This document shows positions 24,805 through 33,773 of a stretch of DNA of 64,000 nt, piece after piece; position 1 is the stretch's first letter; each line of letters opens with the position of its first letter. The translations under genes and the position numbers were made by a program. Under the pieces are notes generated by a model, which was given only the letters and a program-made list of their open reading frames with translations, was not told the origin of the DNA and did no database searches. The stretch spans positions 1 to 64,000 of the forward strand of contig CAZKRM010000017.1 of assembly GCA_964555285.1 (NCBI GenBank), read 5' to 3'. This stretch comes from JBBIQV01 sp964555285 (GTDB lineage Bacteria; Nitrospirota; Nitrospiria; Nitrospirales; Nitrospiraceae).

Positions 24805-25841
24805 GACGGCCGGCAGGATGATATCACAGCCAGACGTTCACGGACGGCTTCGATTACTCGATCGGGCGAGAGACCGGTGAGACATTCCAGGCGCGTGACG
24901 TTCTGACACTCTCGACTGTAACAGGGTCGGCAAGGAACGTTGTGAGTCAGCACCACATGACCCGTTCCATAGGGTCCGGTGCGTACCGGACTTGTCGGCC
25001 CGAAGACTGAGACAACCGGCGTCCCGACCGCCGCCGCAACGTGCATGGGGCCGGAATCGTTCGTCACCAACACAGCGGCACACTTGAGGAGAGTAGGCAG
25101 CAATCCGACCGGCGTCTCCCCTGTCACATCCACTGGTTGTGTGCGCATCGATTGTTTCACAGTTTCCGCATCGACTCGATCGCCGGGACCACCACACAGG
25201 ACCACCGGGCCGGCTCCGTCTTGTTGAAGCCGGTCCGCCGTTTGCGCGAAATACTCAGGCGGCCAGCGTTTCGTCGGCCAACGGGCCGATACGTTCATGG
25301 CAATCCATGGAGTGCTCGGTGAGAGACCGTGACGGCGAAGCAATGCATGAACCTGCTCTTCATCGCCCGGCAACGATCGGAATCGAAATTCCGGCGTGCG
25401 TCCCGCCGAAGCGCCGAGGGCCGCAGCAACGAGACGATACCGATCGACCGCGTGCATGTCTGGTGTGGGCACCGCCACCCGCTGTGAATAGAGCAGCGGG
25501 CTGCCTTCGCGCCCGTTCGCAAATCCGATCCTCGTCGAACAGCCACTCAGCCACGCCATGAGACCACTTCGCAGGAGCCCTTGCAGATCGACCACCAGAT
25601 CAAACCGCTCCGCGCGTAGCGCAGGAACATGGGCGAGCCATCCCGCGAAGCCCGGATCAACCGGCCAGACACGATCCACGCCTTCAACCCGCTCGACGAG
25701 GCCGGCCCATTCCCGTTTCACCAGCCAGGCGAGATGCGCCTGAGGGAAAGCGACCCGGAGTAAGGCGACGGTCGGGAGCGTGTGCACGATGTCGCCCAGC
25801 GAGCTGGGTTTAATGAGGAGAATGCGATGGAAATCGGGCAT
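24801..25841 (-). CDS. waaC: LPS heptosyltransferase I-like (WaaC), GT9
   Basis: The 346-residue GT9 enzyme begins with RILLIKPSSLGDIVHTLPTV, the WaaC-type start, and has VVDLQGLLRSGLMAWLSGCS, WIAMNVSARWPTKRWPPEYF and the donor motif VTNDSGPMHVAAAVGTPVVS. It would add the first L,D-heptose to Kdo. It directly follows the waaF-gmhB fusion. A 147-bp part of its 3' region is duplicated exactly at 23322-23468. Assignment to WaaC rather than another GT9 is by motif and position. Confidence 0.8.
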   Translation of the reverse strand: MPDFHRILLIKPSSLGDIVHTLPTVALLRVAFPQAHLAWLVKREWAGLVERVEGVDRVWPVDPGFAGWLAHVPALRAERFDLVVDLQGLLRSGLMAWLSGCSTRIGFANGREGSPLLYSQRVAVPTPDMHAVDRYRLVAAALGASAGRTPEFRFRSLPGDEEQVHALLRRHGLSPSTPWIAMNVSARWPTKRWPPEYFAQTADRLQQDGAGPVVLCGGPGDRVDAETVKQSMRTQPVDVTGETPVGLLPTLLKCAAVLVTNDSGPMHVAAAVGTPVVSVFGPTSPVRTGPYGTGHVVLTHNVPCRPCYSRECQNVTRLECLTGLSPDRVIEAVRERLAVISSCRPS

Positions 25842-25847
25842 GTGTGA

Positions 25848-25941
25848 GCTATCGGCTTTCAGCCATCAGCTTTCAGCGAGGAGGAAATGTCGATGCCATC
25901 CTTTGTATCTTTCAATCCTGGCTGACGGCTTTCAGCATCGC
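25848..25941. repeat. Heptamer-period arrays (GCTTTCA words) at the waaF-gmhB 3' end
   Basis: GCTATCG, GCTTTCA, GCCATCA, GCTTTCA and GCGAGGA occupy 25848-25882. GCTGACG, GCTTTCA and GCATCGC follow at 25921-25941. The first block encodes the last residues of the fusion protein (SSLKADG and stop). The word family matches the array at 9297-9331. Confidence 0.6.
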
Positions 25942-27634
25942 GCACGATCCACTCTACCGCGTCCGAGAGCGAGGGAACGACCGTGTCCGGTTCTATCCCA
26001 CTCCCACGCAGCGCTGTCACCGCCTCTTGGCTCGCAGGCCCCGTCGTGACCAGGATGCTCCTGGCCCCGATCCGCCCGGCCAGTTCGATATCACGGCTTT
26101 GATCTCCGACCACATAGGCACGCGACAGATCCAATCCGAGATCCGCCGCCGCGCGCTTGACCATGGCCGTCCCCGGCTTGCGGCAGAGGCACTGATCATC
26201 GGGGTGGTGCGGACAGAAATACATGGCATCGAGCGAGACGCCTTCCGCCTCCAGCAACGTCCTGAGCTTGGCGTGAATCAGTTCGAGATCCTTGAGCGTG
26301 AACTTGCCCCGCGCAACTCCTGATTGATTCGTGACTACGACCAGACGAGCCCCCGCCTGCTTGAGCCGAGCTAACGCCGTGCCGACACCCGGCAGAAGTT
26401 CGAAACCCGACGGGGTGGCGATATAACCAGTGTCGGTATTGAGCGTACCGTCCCGGTCGAGAAACACAGTAACACCGGCAAGCGGCGCGTGGGACGTGAC
26501 GCGTGACGCGTGAGGAGATGCCGCATCCCCGCCCTCGACCTTCCCCGAACAACTTCGAACCTCGCACATCGAACCTTTCACTCCTGTTTCCATTATGCGA
26601 ACCGCCGCTTCGTAGACTTGATCGACGGTGACGCGAGTCATACACCGGTGGTCGATCGGACATTCGCGCAACAGGCAGGGCGCACAGTCGACAGGTTGGC
26701 GGATGAGCCGATGCTCTTCCCCGAAGGGAGACGTCATCCGCCAATCGGTCGGGCCGAAGATCGACACCACCGGCACGTTGAACGCCGCGGCTATGTGCAT
26801 TGGGCCGGTATCGTTTGTCAGAAAGATCCCGCAGCGCTCCGTTACGGCCATGAGTTCGCGTACGGTTGTCTGCCCCGATAGCACCAGGGCTCTTTCCTCG
26901 ATCGCTCCTGCGATGGTCTGTCCCAGCTCTTCCTCCCCACGGGCGCCGACGATGACGACGCGCGCGGAGACAGCGAACGCCCGGCGGCAATAAGCAACTA
27001 AGCGATTCGCGGTCTGCGCGAACCGCTCGGCGGGCCAACGCTTGGCCCCGCCATAGGTCGAACCGGGATTCACACCGATGATGAACTCCCCCGATGCGAT
27101 CCCCGCCGCCGACAGCCGACGGTCCACAGCGTCCCGTTCTTCCTTCGATAGATAGAGTCGCGGAGCCGGGACAGAGCCGCTACTTCCAAGCCCGGTCAAC
27201 AATTGCCGATAATAGTGGACCTGATGATGGAGTTGCTGACGGTTCGGCACAGCTATCGGATCGGTCAGCAGAAACGAACGGCCATCGGTCGCATAGCCGT
27301 ATCGCCGTGGGACGCCGGCCAGGAAGGCGAGCAGCGCCGCCTCGAAGGCATTCTGAAACAGCATCGCCAGGTCGAACCGATGGCGCCGCAGGACTCCGGC
27401 GAGCGTCCATTTCCCGGTGAGACCGGCGTGACGGCCCCGGTCGTCGTACACCAACAGACGATCGACCGCCGGATGCCGGCCGAACAGCTCCGCAATGGCC
27501 GGCTTGACCAAGAGGGTAATCTCAGCCTGAGGACAGAGCCGGCGCAACGCGGCGAGCGCGGGCTCGCTCATCACCGCGTCGCCGATCCAATTCGGCCCTC
27601 TAATCACGAGACGCCGAACAGGCTTATGACGCAC
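25859..27634 (-). CDS. Fusion: heptosyltransferase II (WaaF) and heptose-bisphosphate phosphatase (GmhB)
   Basis: The 591 residues comprise two enzymes. Residues 1 to about 350 are GT9 (LVIRGPNWIGDAVMSEPALA; FLTNDTGPMHIAAAFNVPVV; WaaF-type). From about 385 on is a HAD-IIIA phosphatase with FLDRDGTLN, VVTNQSGVARGKF and the GmhB zinc loop CPHHPDDQCLC. One polypeptide would both dephosphorylate heptose-1,7-bisphosphate and transfer heptose II. The linker (residues about 350-382) and the C-terminal tail are encoded by heptamer arrays, so the fusion may have arisen there. The GTG start overlaps lpxK by 11 nt. Confidence 0.85.
   Translation of the reverse strand: MRHKPVRRLVIRGPNWIGDAVMSEPALAALRRLCPQAEITLLVKPAIAELFGRHPAVDRLLVYDDRGRHAGLTGKWTLAGVLRRHRFDLAMLFQNAFEAALLAFLAGVPRRYGYATDGRSFLLTDPIAVPNRQQLHHQVHYYRQLLTGLGSSGSVPAPRLYLSKEERDAVDRRLSAAGIASGEFIIGVNPGSTYGGAKRWPAERFAQTANRLVAYCRRAFAVSARVVIVGARGEEELGQTIAGAIEERALVLSGQTTVRELMAVTERCGIFLTNDTGPMHIAAAFNVPVVSIFGPTDWRMTSPFGEEHRLIRQPVDCAPCLLRECPIDHRCMTRVTVDQVYEAAVRIMETGVKGSMCEVRSCSGKVEGGDAASPHASRVTSHAPLAGVTVFLDRDGTLNTDTGYIATPSGFELLPGVGTALARLKQAGARLVVVTNQSGVARGKFTLKDLELIHAKLRTLLEAEGVSLDAMYFCPHHPDDQCLCRKPGTAMVKRAAADLGLDLSRAYVVGDQSRDIELAGRIGARSILVTTGPASQEAVTALRGSGIEPDTVVPSLSDAVEWIVRDAESRQPGLKDTKDGIDISSSLKADG
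26490..26577. repeat. Heptamer-period arrays inside the waaF-gmhB linker
   Basis: GCGTGGG, ACGTGAC, GCGTGAC and GCGTGAG run near 26491-26518. AACTTCG, AACCTCG, CACATCG and AACCTTT lie near 26549-26577. The second set equals the complementary arm seen at 11046-11071. Both are translated as the linker between the two enzyme domains. Confidence 0.6.
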
Positions 27635-28706
27635 AAATCACCTGACCACGTGATGCCGAACGGGAAAGCAAGAGACCCTCAAGCCCCTGGTCTCCCACCG
27701 ACAACGCCGTGCCCAATCGAACCGCCCAACACACATCGTGCTGGTCCAGAAGCGGTGCAACTTTCACAGCATCTTTCTCCGTGGTCACCAGCGCAGTGGC
27801 CCCCGCTCTTCTTGCTGCCTCGCGCAGCCGTGTCATATCCTCCGGCCGGTAGTGGTAATGATCCCGGAAGCGAATTTCTTCCACGACCTTCACCGCAAGA
27901 TCCTCGACACCTTGACGAAAAGATGCCGGGTTGGCAATGCCGCTGAAGACCAACACAGAGATTCCAGCGAGTTGCTGGAGAGGTGCCCGCTCCCCAGTCT
28001 GTACCCTGATGAACGCTTCGGGCTTCAACGTCACGAAGATGGGCTCCTCGCACGTGCTTCCACTCGACTTGAGCAGAGCCATGGTACGGTGTCGCACCTC
28101 CTGCGATTCAGCGCGCGTGAGGAGTACGGCGGTGGCGCGTGCGGCCGCCGACAGCGGCTCCCGCAAACGGCCCACCGGAAACATGGCCTTCAGACCAGTG
28201 CGGTCGGTGGCATCGATGAGCAACAGGTTGACATCCCGATGCAACGCTACATGCTGAAACCCATCGTCGAGCAGAAAGCAATCGATCGGGAACCGCTCCA
28301 ACACCCACCGACCGAGCTCGTACCGATCCGCGCCGACCGCCACCACCGCCCGTGGGCATCGCTTGGCGATCAGGTAGGGCTCATCCCCCGCCTCTGACGG
28401 ACCGGCCAATAGACGCCGGCCATCGGACACAAGCAGCCGAGGAGCGCGGCTTTGCCGGCGATAGCCCCGGCTCAACACGCCAACGCGCTTCCCTTGCGAG
28501 AGCAGCCATTCAGCCAAGCAAATCACGACAGGAGTTTTTCCCGTTCCACCTACCGTGAGATTACCAACGCTGACGACCCGGCAAGGCAACCGCCTGGTGG
28601 TCAACCAACCTCGTCGATACAGACCCGTACGCAGACGGGAAGCCAGGCCATAGGGAAACGCCGCCCACCACAGCCACCAACGCATCGATGCGGTCTGGTT
28701 TTCCAT
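27624..28706 (-). CDS. lpxK: Tetraacyldisaccharide 4'-kinase (LpxK)
   Basis: The 360-residue inner-membrane-associated kinase has the P-loop VGNLTVGGTGKTPVVICLAE at residues about 46-65, the LpxK form. GVLSRGYRR, FLLDDGFQHVALHRDVNLLL and VTTEKDAVKVAP follow, all family-specific. It phosphorylates the 4' position of the lipid A precursor. It lies between waaA and waaF-gmhB in a tightly packed operon. Length matches the family (about 330-360). Confidence 0.93.
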   Translation of the reverse strand: MENQTASMRWWLWWAAFPYGLASRLRTGLYRRGWLTTRRLPCRVVSVGNLTVGGTGKTPVVICLAEWLLSQGKRVGVLSRGYRRQSRAPRLLVSDGRRLLAGPSEAGDEPYLIAKRCPRAVVAVGADRYELGRWVLERFPIDCFLLDDGFQHVALHRDVNLLLIDATDRTGLKAMFPVGRLREPLSAAARATAVLLTRAESQEVRHRTMALLKSSGSTCEEPIFVTLKPEAFIRVQTGERAPLQQLAGISVLVFSGIANPASFRQGVEDLAVKVVEEIRFRDHYHYRPEDMTRLREAARRAGATALVTTEKDAVKVAPLLDQHDVCWAVRLGTALSVGDQGLEGLLLSRSASRGQVICAS

Positions 28707-28730
28707 CAGAAAAGATCACCGTAGAAGAGA

Positions 28731-30098
28731 TCACCGTCCTGCGATGAGGCCGAGCTGCAGTGTCTCCATGCCGGAAGATGCGGCGGCGGGTGCAAGAAAC
28801 GCCTCCACGACCTCGAGACTCCGTTGGAGCGCGCCTTGATTGTCACGCACCATCGCGCGTGCTGCATCCCCGACAAACTGAAGACGCGTACGATCACGGA
28901 GGAGTTCCGACATCGCGGCCACCAACTGCGTCACATCGGATACTTGCCGCCCTCCTCCCGCTTGCAGCAACAATCCCGCGACTTCTGCGCAGTGGTCCGT
29001 GTATGGCCCGAAGAAGACCGGCTTACCCCACACCGCCGGCTCGAGCAGATTGTGCCCGCCGACCGGGACGAGCGAACCGCCCACAAACGCCACCGTCGCG
29101 AATCGGTACACCGTCGCCAGTTCCCCTCTCGTATCCAACAGGATCACGCGGGGGCCTGATACGCGCAAAGACGCGGATGCGCGGCCCATCAGACTTCTCC
29201 GCCACACAGGCAGCCCGTTCGCTCGTATCATCTCCTCGACCTGCGTCACGCGTTCGATATGACGCGGCGCCATTAACAGGACAAGCGATGGAAACTCCCG
29301 GGACAGGGTCTGGTAACACGCGAGCAGTTGCTCCTCTTCACCCATATGGGTGCTGCCCGCCACCACCAGCTCATCCTGGTCGGCCAGGCCGAGATCTGCA
29401 CGGGAAAGCGGCCGGCCATGCGCCGGCGCATCCGGCAGCGGCTGATCGAACTTGATGTTGCCGGTTCGGCGAACTTTGGCCGGCTCCGCCCCCAATGCCA
29501 CCAATCGCTCACCATCCCTGTCCGATTGCACGAGACAGCAGGAGACGCTCTGCAACATCCAGCGATAGAACGACCGGACCACGGGAAGGTTCTGACGGCT
29601 GAAAGAACGCGAGGAGATCCGCCCGTTGATCATGATCGTCGGCACACCGCGTTCCGACAACGTCCGCAGCACATTCGGCCACAGCTCTGTCTCGACGAAG
29701 AGGTACAAGGCAGGGCGGAGCGCGTGGACCGCAGCCGACACCGCCCAGGGGAAATCCAGCGGCGCGTAGCAATGGTGGGCAATGCCTGCCAGCCGCTGTT
29801 GCACCGCCTCACGTCCGGTTTCCGTCACCGTCGACACCGCCAACTGGAGGTCCGGATGAAGTACGGACAGTTGCCGGACGAGCGGCGCCACCGCCACCAC
29901 CTCGCCCAGTGAGACCGCATGGATCCAGACCAGCGGGTTGCGACCAGGCCCCACGCATAGGTCGGCTCGCTGCCAACCGAACCCCATCCGTTGCCAAAAC
30001 CCGCGGCGACAGCGCTTCTTTGCCAGCAGGATGCCCGCAATCAGCGGCGACACAAGAATCAGGAGAGCATTATAGAGGACGTGCCACATGGACGGCAT
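28731..30098 (-). CDS. waaA: Kdo transferase (WaaA/KdtA)
   Basis: The 455-residue GT30 enzyme has one N-terminal membrane anchor (LYNALLILVSPLIAGILLA). WIHAVSLGEVVAVAPLVRQL carries the catalytic Glu. LYLFVETELWPNVLRTLSER and the donor-side FVGGSLVPVGGHNLLEPAVW are the KdtA hallmark. It adds Kdo to lipid IVA at the inner membrane. Its 5' end overlaps the frame-corrected end of the DUF374 gene by about 40 nt. Confidence 0.93.
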   Translation of the reverse strand: MPSMWHVLYNALLILVSPLIAGILLAKKRCRRGFWQRMGFGWQRADLCVGPGRNPLVWIHAVSLGEVVAVAPLVRQLSVLHPDLQLAVSTVTETGREAVQQRLAGIAHHCYAPLDFPWAVSAAVHALRPALYLFVETELWPNVLRTLSERGVPTIMINGRISSRSFSRQNLPVVRSFYRWMLQSVSCCLVQSDRDGERLVALGAEPAKVRRTGNIKFDQPLPDAPAHGRPLSRADLGLADQDELVVAGSTHMGEEEQLLACYQTLSREFPSLVLLMAPRHIERVTQVEEMIRANGLPVWRRSLMGRASASLRVSGPRVILLDTRGELATVYRFATVAFVGGSLVPVGGHNLLEPAVWGKPVFFGPYTDHCAEVAGLLLQAGGGRQVSDVTQLVAAMSELLRDRTRLQFVGDAARAMVRDNQGALQRSLEVVEAFLAPAAASSGMETLQLGLIAGR

Positions 30099-30759
30099 GA
30101 GGAAGAGACGGTTGCGTCGGCCTGTACCGTCAGTTGATTCAACGAAGCTTCAAGCTCAGCACGCGTCGCTTCCAGTCGGGCCTCATCGGCATCGGACGGC
30201 ACCCACAGCGGCTCCCCCCACCAAAACAGCCCCCGCGAGAACGGGTACGGGACCATGAAGCGATCCCAGCTCGCGAAGACTTTTTTTTTGAGCAGCTGAA
30301 GGCCAGTGGGACAATCGGCAGCCCCGTCGCTTTCGCCAACTGAACCACTCCGAGCTTCGCGATCTGACGTGGCCCCTTCGGCCCATCGGGCGTGACGACG
30401 AGATCCACACCGGACCGCCCGAGCCGGATCAATTCCCGCAGCGCCAGAGCCCCGCCTCTGGTACTCGATCCCCGAACCGCTCGATGTCCGAACCGGGAGA
30501 TGATGCGGGCAATCAGTTCGCCGTCCCGATGCCGGCTAATCAACACATGTGCCCCCACTCCACGGTAGCCGATGGGGATCATGAGCTGGTGGGCATGCCA
30601 AAATGCGAGAATGATGTGCTTCCCCTGACGATAGAGAACGTCCACCCGCTCTTCATCCTTCATCTCGATCTTCATCGTCAGGCGGAGCAAACGGATCACG
30701 CCGGCTCCGATCGGAGGAAGCACCGTGAGTTTAAGCCAATTCAGCAAGAATTTTCCCAT
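30059..30759 (-). CDS. DUF374 lysophospholipid acyltransferase-like protein with an A9 frameshift
   Basis: The first frame (30759 to 30291) encodes a lipid acyltransferase-like protein with an N-terminal membrane helix, IILAFWHAHQLMIPIGYRGV (H-x4-type acceptor motif) and LVVTPDGPKGPRQIAKLGVV, the DUF374 signature. At a run of nine A (30289-30281, minus strand) the family sequence moves to another frame: VFASWDRFMVPYPFSRGLFW and WGEPLWVP, ending at 30059. One more A would join the two, giving about 233 residues. This is a genuine frameshift, a slippage site or an assembly error. In the lipid A operon it may add the late acyl chains in place of LpxL. Confidence 0.75.
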
Positions 30760-30828
30760 TGAATCATTGGTTCATTGAATCATTGTCTAATCAGTCAATG
30801 GATCAATCACTCAATCGTCAATGTGCCA
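30757..30828. repeat. Octamer-period array at the msbA 3' end
   Basis: CATTGAAT, CATTGGTT, CATTGAAT, CATTGTCT, AATCAGTC, AATGGATC, AATCACTC and AATCGTCA follow each other at 8-nt spacing. The first four units are complementary to the last four. The msbA stop codon and last codons lie inside. This is the only array with an 8-bp period. Confidence 0.7.
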
Positions 30829-32558
30829 ATTCCTGGGTCCTGGAACTGCATGGCATGGAGCCGCTTGTAGACGCCTCCCCGCTGCAGCAGTTCCTCGTGC
30901 GATCCAGACTCGACGGTCGTCCCACGCTCCATCACGACAATGCGATCCGCGTTCTGGATGGTCGACAGCCGGTGGGCAATCACTAACGTCGTTCTGTTCT
31001 TCATCAGGTTGGCAAGGGCCAATTGAACGATCCGCTCGGACTCCGTATCCAAAGCGGAGGTCGCCTCATCCAAGATCAGGATCGGTGGATCGCGCAGAAT
31101 CGCACGCGCAATGGCCAGCCGTTGCCGTTCCCCGCCGGACAACTTGACCCCTCGCTCGCCGATCAAGGTCTGGTACCTGCCGGGAAGCCGCTCGATAAAC
31201 TCGTGGGCATAGGCCAGCGTAGCCGCCTGAATGACCTCCTCATCCGTTGCGCCAGGCCGGCCGTAGCCGATATTGTTCCGTACCGTATCGTCGAAGAGCA
31301 CGACCTCCTGCGACACAACCCCGATCTGAGCCCGCAACGACCCCAACGTGCACTCCCGGATATCCACCCCATCGATCAAAATCTGTCCCTCGGTCGGCTC
31401 GTAGAATCGCGGGACGAGACTGACCAGCGTGGTTTTCCCACTTCCACTACTCCCGACCAATGCGACCATCTCCCCTGCCTGAATGGTCAGATCGATACCG
31501 TGGACGGCGGGCAGCTCATGACCTTGATACCGAAACGTCACCCCGCGGAACTCCAGCGAACGAGCGATCGGCGCCGACACGACGCGGCCACGATCGGCAT
31601 CCTGCTCGGTCTTCAAATCCAACACATCGAACACCCGCCTCGCCGCGGACAACGCTTGTTGGATCGCGTTGTTCGCGCTGGACAGCCGCCGAATCGGCGT
31701 GTAGGCCATGAACATCGCGGTCAGAAAAGAAAAGAATGCGCCCGGCGTCATCGATCCCTCGATCACCAACGACCCGCCGTACCAGATGATGCCGGCCACA
31801 CCGACGACCCCGATGACCTCCATATGCGAGGAGCCCACCGACGACACTTGAATGGATTTCATGGTGGTCTGCAGAAAGGCCTTGTTGCTGCCGCTGAATC
31901 GCCGGGCTTCTTCGTCTTCCCGTCCGAACGCCTTGACCATGCGGATCCCCGCCAGCGCTTCTTGGAGCAACGAGGCCATGTCGCCGATCCGCTCCTGTCC
32001 GCGCGTCGCGAGGGCGCGTAACCGTTCCCCCATCCGCACCATGGTGACGACGGAGAGCGGCACCACGACGATCGACAGCGCCGCCAGCTTCCAGTTCTGA
32101 TAAAAACTCACGCCGAGCATGGCGAGAAACGTGAGCCCGTGTTGGAACACGTCCTTCAACACGCCGGACACGGCATTCGCCATCAGGTTCACGTCGTTGA
32201 TGACTCGCGAGACCAAGCGCCCCGACGTATTCACGTCGTGATACGACACGGGCAGCCGGATCAATTGCCTGAAGAGCGCCTGCCGGATGTCCGTGATGAC
32301 CTCATTCCCGACATAGTTCATCAGATAGTTCTGGCCATAACTGAAGATGCCCTTGAGCACCGCCACGGCAAATACCGCCAAGGGCAGGACCAGCAGGAGC
32401 GTTTCATCTTTGCTGATGAAAATGCCGTCCAAGACCGGACGGACGAGCCAGGCGTAGGCCCCGGAAAGCCCTGCCACCAGAGCCGAGCACACAAATGCCG
32501 CCAGAAACCGCAACTGATACGGCCTGAGATAACGGAGAAGCCGCACGAATTGATTCAT
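30807..32558 (-). CDS. msbA: Lipid A export ABC transporter (MsbA)
   Basis: The start is ATG 32558, overlapping the lpxB stop as ATGA (583 residues). Six N-terminal membrane helices are followed by an ATPase domain. Walker A is VALVGSSGSGKTTLVSLVPR, the signature is KLSGGERQRLAIARAI, Walker B is PILILDEATSALDTESERIV, and the H-loop is VIAHRLSTI. It flips core-lipid A across the inner membrane. The position between lpxB and the acyltransferase/WaaA genes supports MsbA rather than another exporter. Confidence 0.93.
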   Translation of the reverse strand: MNQFVRLLRYLRPYQLRFLAAFVCSALVAGLSGAYAWLVRPVLDGIFISKDETLLLVLPLAVFAVAVLKGIFSYGQNYLMNYVGNEVITDIRQALFRQLIRLPVSYHDVNTSGRLVSRVINDVNLMANAVSGVLKDVFQHGLTFLAMLGVSFYQNWKLAALSIVVVPLSVVTMVRMGERLRALATRGQERIGDMASLLQEALAGIRMVKAFGREDEEARRFSGSNKAFLQTTMKSIQVSSVGSSHMEVIGVVGVAGIIWYGGSLVIEGSMTPGAFFSFLTAMFMAYTPIRRLSSANNAIQQALSAARRVFDVLDLKTEQDADRGRVVSAPIARSLEFRGVTFRYQGHELPAVHGIDLTIQAGEMVALVGSSGSGKTTLVSLVPRFYEPTEGQILIDGVDIRECTLGSLRAQIGVVSQEVVLFDDTVRNNIGYGRPGATDEEVIQAATLAYAHEFIERLPGRYQTLIGERGVKLSGGERQRLAIARAILRDPPILILDEATSALDTESERIVQLALANLMKNRTTLVIAHRLSTIQNADRIVVMERGTTVESGSHEELLQRGGVYKRLHAMQFQDPGIGTLTIE

Positions 32559-33685
32559 GTCCGGCACTCCGCCAGCACGACGGCCGCGGCACGTCGTGAG
32601 GCCCCTGGGTCGCCCAGCGCCTGCCGAACGGCGCGCAAAGCGGATTTCATCTCATGATACGCGGTTCGATCGCCGAGCAACCGGAGCGCCTCCTGAGTCA
32701 GTCGTGCCGCAGTCGCCTCGTGCTGGATCAATTCCGGCACGACGTTCCGCCCTGCGACAAGATTCACGAGTCCAATCCAGTTCACGCGGATGAGCAACCG
32801 CGCCAATCGGTACGTGAGCCACGGGGCCTGGTAGAGAAGGATCATGGGAGTCCCGATCACCGCCGCCTGCAGGGTCGCCGTTCCTGAGGCGACGAGCAGC
32901 AGATCGGACGCTGCCATGACCTCATTGGCTTGTTCACGACACACGCGCACCGTGACCGGACTCTCCCGCAGCAAGGCATGCAACAGATTATCCTGGACGG
33001 AAGAGGCCTGAGCCAGGATAAATTGCGTTTTCGGCCGCGCGTCCCGCACACGTTGCGCAGCCTCCAACATCACGGGCAACAGCGTCTGCACCTCTCCTGT
33101 GCGACTCCCTGGAAGCAGCCCGATCACCGGAGCGGTTGGGTCCAATCCTAACTGACCGCGCACGGCAGCCTGGTCGTAGGCCGGAGCCACCGCGTCCAGC
33201 AGCGGATGCCCGACGAAGGTACAACGAATGCCGGCACGGTCGTATATCTCTTTCTCGAAGGGCAGAATCACGATGACATGATCGACGCGCCGCCGAACCC
33301 AGTAGATTCGCCCGGGCCGCCAGGCCCAAATCTGCGGTGCGATGTAATAGACCACCCGAAGCCCCGCGGCTTTAGCAAAGTAGGCATAGCGCAGATTCAA
33401 CCCGGGATTGTCGATGAACACCACCACGTCCCAGGGCTCGGTCCTGAAAATCCTGCGCATGGCGACAAACCGCCGAAACAGCGCCTTGATGGCCGAAGGA
33501 CCGGCCAGCCCCATAATATCTACCTGGGGGATACCCGGAAGAAGCTGCACGCCGGCCGCCCGCATTGCGGCCCCCCCGACCCCCACGAGCGTCACGGAAG
33601 GGTCGAGCTCTCTCAGGGCCTTCGCCAGGTTTGCCCCGTGGAGATCGCCGGACGCTTCCCCGGTCACGATGAGAATCCGTGGCAT
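32555..33685 (-). CDS. lpxB: Lipid A disaccharide synthase (LpxB)
   Basis: The 376-residue GT19 enzyme begins MPRILIVTGEASGDLHGANL, the LpxB signature. VVYYIAPQIWAWRPGRIYWV, VIGLLPGSRTGEVQTLLPVM and LLVASGTATLQAAVIGTPMI follow. It condenses UDP-diacyl-GlcN with lipid X. Length and motif spacing are normal. Upstream, a heptamer array separates it from the Gfo/Idh gene. Confidence 0.95.
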   Translation of the reverse strand: MPRILIVTGEASGDLHGANLAKALRELDPSVTLVGVGGAAMRAAGVQLLPGIPQVDIMGLAGPSAIKALFRRFVAMRRIFRTEPWDVVVFIDNPGLNLRYAYFAKAAGLRVVYYIAPQIWAWRPGRIYWVRRRVDHVIVILPFEKEIYDRAGIRCTFVGHPLLDAVAPAYDQAAVRGQLGLDPTAPVIGLLPGSRTGEVQTLLPVMLEAAQRVRDARPKTQFILAQASSVQDNLLHALLRESPVTVRVCREQANEVMAASDLLLVASGTATLQAAVIGTPMILLYQAPWLTYRLARLLIRVNWIGLVNLVAGRNVVPELIQHEATAARLTQEALRLLGDRTAYHEMKSALRAVRQALGDPGASRRAAAVVLAECRT

Positions 33686-33706
33686 GCCCTGAAACCCTTA
33701 AATAAG

Positions 33707-33773
33707 GTTCGACGTTCGAAGTTCGAGGTTATGGAAACTCCTGAAAACGTCGAACATCGAACCTCGAACTATC
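33707..33773. repeat. Heptamer-period inverted array between lpxB and the Gfo/Idh gene
   Basis: GTTCGAC, GTTCGAA, GTTCGAG and GTTATGG (33707-33734) face AACGTCG, AACATCG, AACCTCG and AACTATC (33746-33773). The arms are complementary word by word and could form a hairpin with an 11-nt loop. The right arm covers the stop codon of the Gfo/Idh gene. Confidence 0.7.
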
